Assembly: GCF_048773025.1 (NCBI RefSeq)
Contig: NC_133566.1
Location: forward strand, 3,509,501-3,573,500
Reading direction: 5' to 3'
DNA length: 64,000 bases
Origin: Camelus bactrianus
Lineage: Eukaryota; Chordata; Mammalia; Artiodactyla; Camelidae
Shown: positions 62,552 to 64,000 of the stretch, in pieces
Layout of the letters: every line of letters begins with the position of its first letter
Numbering within the stretch: the first letter of the stretch is position 1
Notes under the pieces: model-generated
Seen by the model: the letters and a program-made list of their open reading frames with translations, nothing else
The model's database searches: none
Told to the model about the DNA's origin: nothing
Program-made: the position numbers and the translations under genes

Positions 62552-64000
62552 CAGGAATATCAAACCAGCACTAGGAAACAGACTGAGAAACCAGAGTAAA
62601 AGTTTCTTCTGCAAACTATTCCCTTGGTGCTAGATGAACGAAAGTCTCTCCACATGCTCAGTTCTGATAGATAAGTGTGTGTGAAAGCCGTCCTTCACCT
62701 AGCTTGTTGGGAACAGAAAGTTTCTTTTCAGTAGAAAAATTCCATCCATACATATATATGGGGAGGTACTAGCTCCAACTCTGTTTTACAGTGAAAACTG
62801 CAGGAACTTCAAACCGGCAGTAGGAAACAGAATGAGAAACCAGAGTAAAAGTTTCTCCTGCAACCCGTTCCCTTGGTGCTAGGTGAACGAACGTCTCTCC
62901 ACATGCTCAGTTCTGATAGATAAGTGTGTGTGAAAGTCGTACTTCACCTAGGTTATTGGGAACACAAACGTTTTTTTCAGTTGCAAACATCAATCCATTC
63001 ATATATATGAGGAGATACTATCTCCGACACGGTTTTACAGTGAAAACTGCAGGAACTTCAAACCGGCACTAGGAAAAAGACTGAGAAAACAGAGTAATAG
63101 TTTCTCCTGCAACCCGTTCCCTTGGTGCTAGGTGAACGAACGTCTCTCCACATACTCAGTTCTGAGAGATAAGTGTGTGTGAAAGCCGTCATTCACCTAG
63201 CTTGTTGGGAACACAAAGTTTCTTTTCAGTTGCAAACTCCATTCCATACATATATAGGGGGAGGTACAAGCTCCAACTCCTTTTTACAGTGAAAACTGCA
63301 GGAACTTCAAACCGGCACTAGGAAACAGACTGAGAAACCAGAGTAAAAGTTTCTCCTGCAACCCGATCCCTTGGTGCTAGATGAACGAACGTCTCTCCAC
63401 AAGCTTAGTTCTGAGAGATAAGTGTGTGTGAAAGCCGTCCTTCACCTAGCTTGTTGGGAACACAAAGGTTCTTTTCAGTTGCAAACTCCACTCCATACAT
63501 ATATAAGGTTAGGTAATAGCTCCAACTCGGTTTTACAGTGAAAACTGCAGGAACATCAATCCGGCACAAGGAAAGAAACTGAGAAAACAGAAGAAAAGTT
63601 TCTCCTGCAACCCGTTCCCTTTGTGCTATATGAACGAACGTGTCTCCACATGGTCAGTTCTGATAGATAATTGTGTGTTAAAACCGTCCTTCACCTAGCT
63701 TGTTGGGAACACAATGCTTATTTTCATTTGCAAACTCCACTCCATACATATATATGGGAAGGTACTAGCTCCAAATCGGTTTTACAGTGAAAACTGCAGG
63801 AAAATCAAACCGACACTAGGAAACAGACTGAGAAACCTGTGTAAAAGTTTCTCCTGCAAACAATTCCCTTGGTGCTAGGTGAACGAACGTCACTCCACAT
63901 GCTCAGTTCTCAGAGATAAGTGTGTGTGAAAGCCGTCCTTCACCTAGCTTGTTGGGAACACAAAGATTCTTTTCAGTTGCAATCTCAACTATATATATAT

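Larger units (their letters stand above)
62363..62609 (+). repeat. Representative near-consensus monomer (247 bp)
   Basis: This monomer shows the common form of most landmarks: GTGCTAGATGAACGAACG, then CACATGCTCAGTTCTGAG, a TA tract at 62498-62510, GTTTTACAGTGAAAACTGCA at 62534, and CACTAGGAAACAGACTGAG. It lacks one GT step in the GTGTGTG run and has TTACAAAC where most have TTGCAAAC. It is given so that the dyad positions below can be located within a monomer. Confidence 0.8.
1..64000 (+). repeat. Satellite DNA array, ~248 bp monomer, fills the window
   Basis: The same ordered set of landmarks returns about every 246-251 bases from the first base to the last. These include TGCAACCCGTTCCCTT, CTCAGTTCTGAG, a TA tract before GGGG, TTTTACAGTGAAAACTGCAG, ACCGGCACTAGG and AGTTTCTCC. 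Dividing each long period by its monomer count gives 248.3 (1,490/6), 248.6 (4,972/20) and 248.2 (3,226/13). Every monomer lies in the same orientation; the plus sign is only a reference direction. No stretch longer than about one monomer departs from the pattern, so no single-copy DNA or inserted element is visible. Short open frames of 60-103 codons occur on both strands. They are repeated copies of the same monomer text in shifting frames and are not annotated as genes. I do not recognise the family; the species is undetermined. Confidence 0.98.
61314..64000 (+). repeat. Block G: diverged monomers ending in an older HOR relative
   Basis: About 11 monomers follow the 13-monomer HOR. Bases 61314 to about 62830 are of mixed classes, several close to the general consensus (for example 62363-62609). 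From about 62840 to the window end the order matches block D bases 17870-19250: CGTACTTCACCTAGG with TATATATGAGGAGATAC, then CACATACTCAG, CATATATAGGGGGAGG, CCCGATCCC, ATAAGGTTAGG, AATCCGGCACAAGG. The monomer with GGTACTAGATCC is absent. The array runs off the end of the window inside a TA tract. Confidence 0.83.

Noticed and set aside
62363-62609. CENP-B box (pattern NTTCGNNNNANNCGGGN) in the monomer
   Set aside because: The nearest candidates, AACTTCAAACCGGCACTAGG and the reverse strand of CCCGTTCCCTTCGTG, miss core positions (TTCA for TTCG; wrong base and arm in the other). No monomer checked by eye has the full core.
1-64000. Tandem repeats as a CRISPR array
   Set aside because: The repeating unit is about 248 bases with the whole unit conserved. 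There are no unique spacers between short repeats and no cas genes.
1-64000. Transposon, LINE, SINE or LTR element remnants
   Set aside because: No target-site duplications, terminal repeats, poly-A tails or coding domains were seen, and monomer phase is unbroken throughout.
1-64000. tRNA, rRNA or other structured RNA genes
   Set aside because: No cloverleaf, no conserved A/B box pair and no rRNA-like stretch was seen; the small hairpins are too short and belong to the monomer.
1-64000. Telomeric or subtelomeric repeats
   Set aside because: No TTAGGG, TTTAGGG or TTAGG runs are present on either strand.

Overview
The whole 64 kb window is one uninterrupted array of tandem satellite DNA. The monomer is about 248 bp, so roughly 257 monomers are present, all head-to-tail in one orientation. 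I find no protein gene, RNA gene, transposon, CRISPR array or unique sequence. Kilobase-scale tandem repeats with nested higher-order structure point to a eukaryotic heterochromatic locus, such as a pericentromere, centromere or other satellite block. I do not recognise the monomer family and cannot name the organism. Nothing in the sequence proves centromere function.

The monomer, written from a conserved TGCAA, runs through these landmarks: TGCAACCCGTTCCCTT, GTGCTAGATGAACGAACG, CACATGCTCAGTTCTGAG, GTGTGTGAAAGCCG, TTCACCTAGCTTGTTGGGAA, AAAGTTTCTTTTCAGTTGCA, an alternating TA tract (CATACATATATATGGGG), GGTACTAGCTCCAACTCGG, TTTTACAGTGAAAACTGCAG, AACTTCAAACCGGCACTAGG, then AAACAGACTGAGAAACCAG and a return to AAAGTTTCTCC. 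Adjacent monomers are clearly diverged, while monomers several units apart can be almost identical. That is the signature of higher-order repeats (HORs).

Layout: (A) 1-8450, a 9-monomer HOR family (about 2,235 bp) scrambled by duplications and deletions. (A') 8451-9161, about three diverged monomers. (B) 9162-13632, three copies of a 6-monomer, 1,490 bp HOR. (C) 13633-16599, diverged monomers. (D) about 16600-49845, a 20-monomer HOR of 4,972 bp, with an 18-monomer version (4,478 bp) and a 17-monomer version (4,227 bp); these are arranged partly in a larger 14,422 bp super-period. (E) 49846-51633, diverged monomers. (F) 51634-61313, three copies of a 13-monomer HOR of about 3,226 bp. (G) 61314-64000, diverged monomers that include an older relative of part of the 20-monomer HOR.

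Several monomer classes recur in more than one block, so the blocks are successive rearrangements of one ancestral set. Blocks B, D and F are near-identical internally and so probably young. A, C, E and G look older. All identity statements are by eye from the printed sequence.
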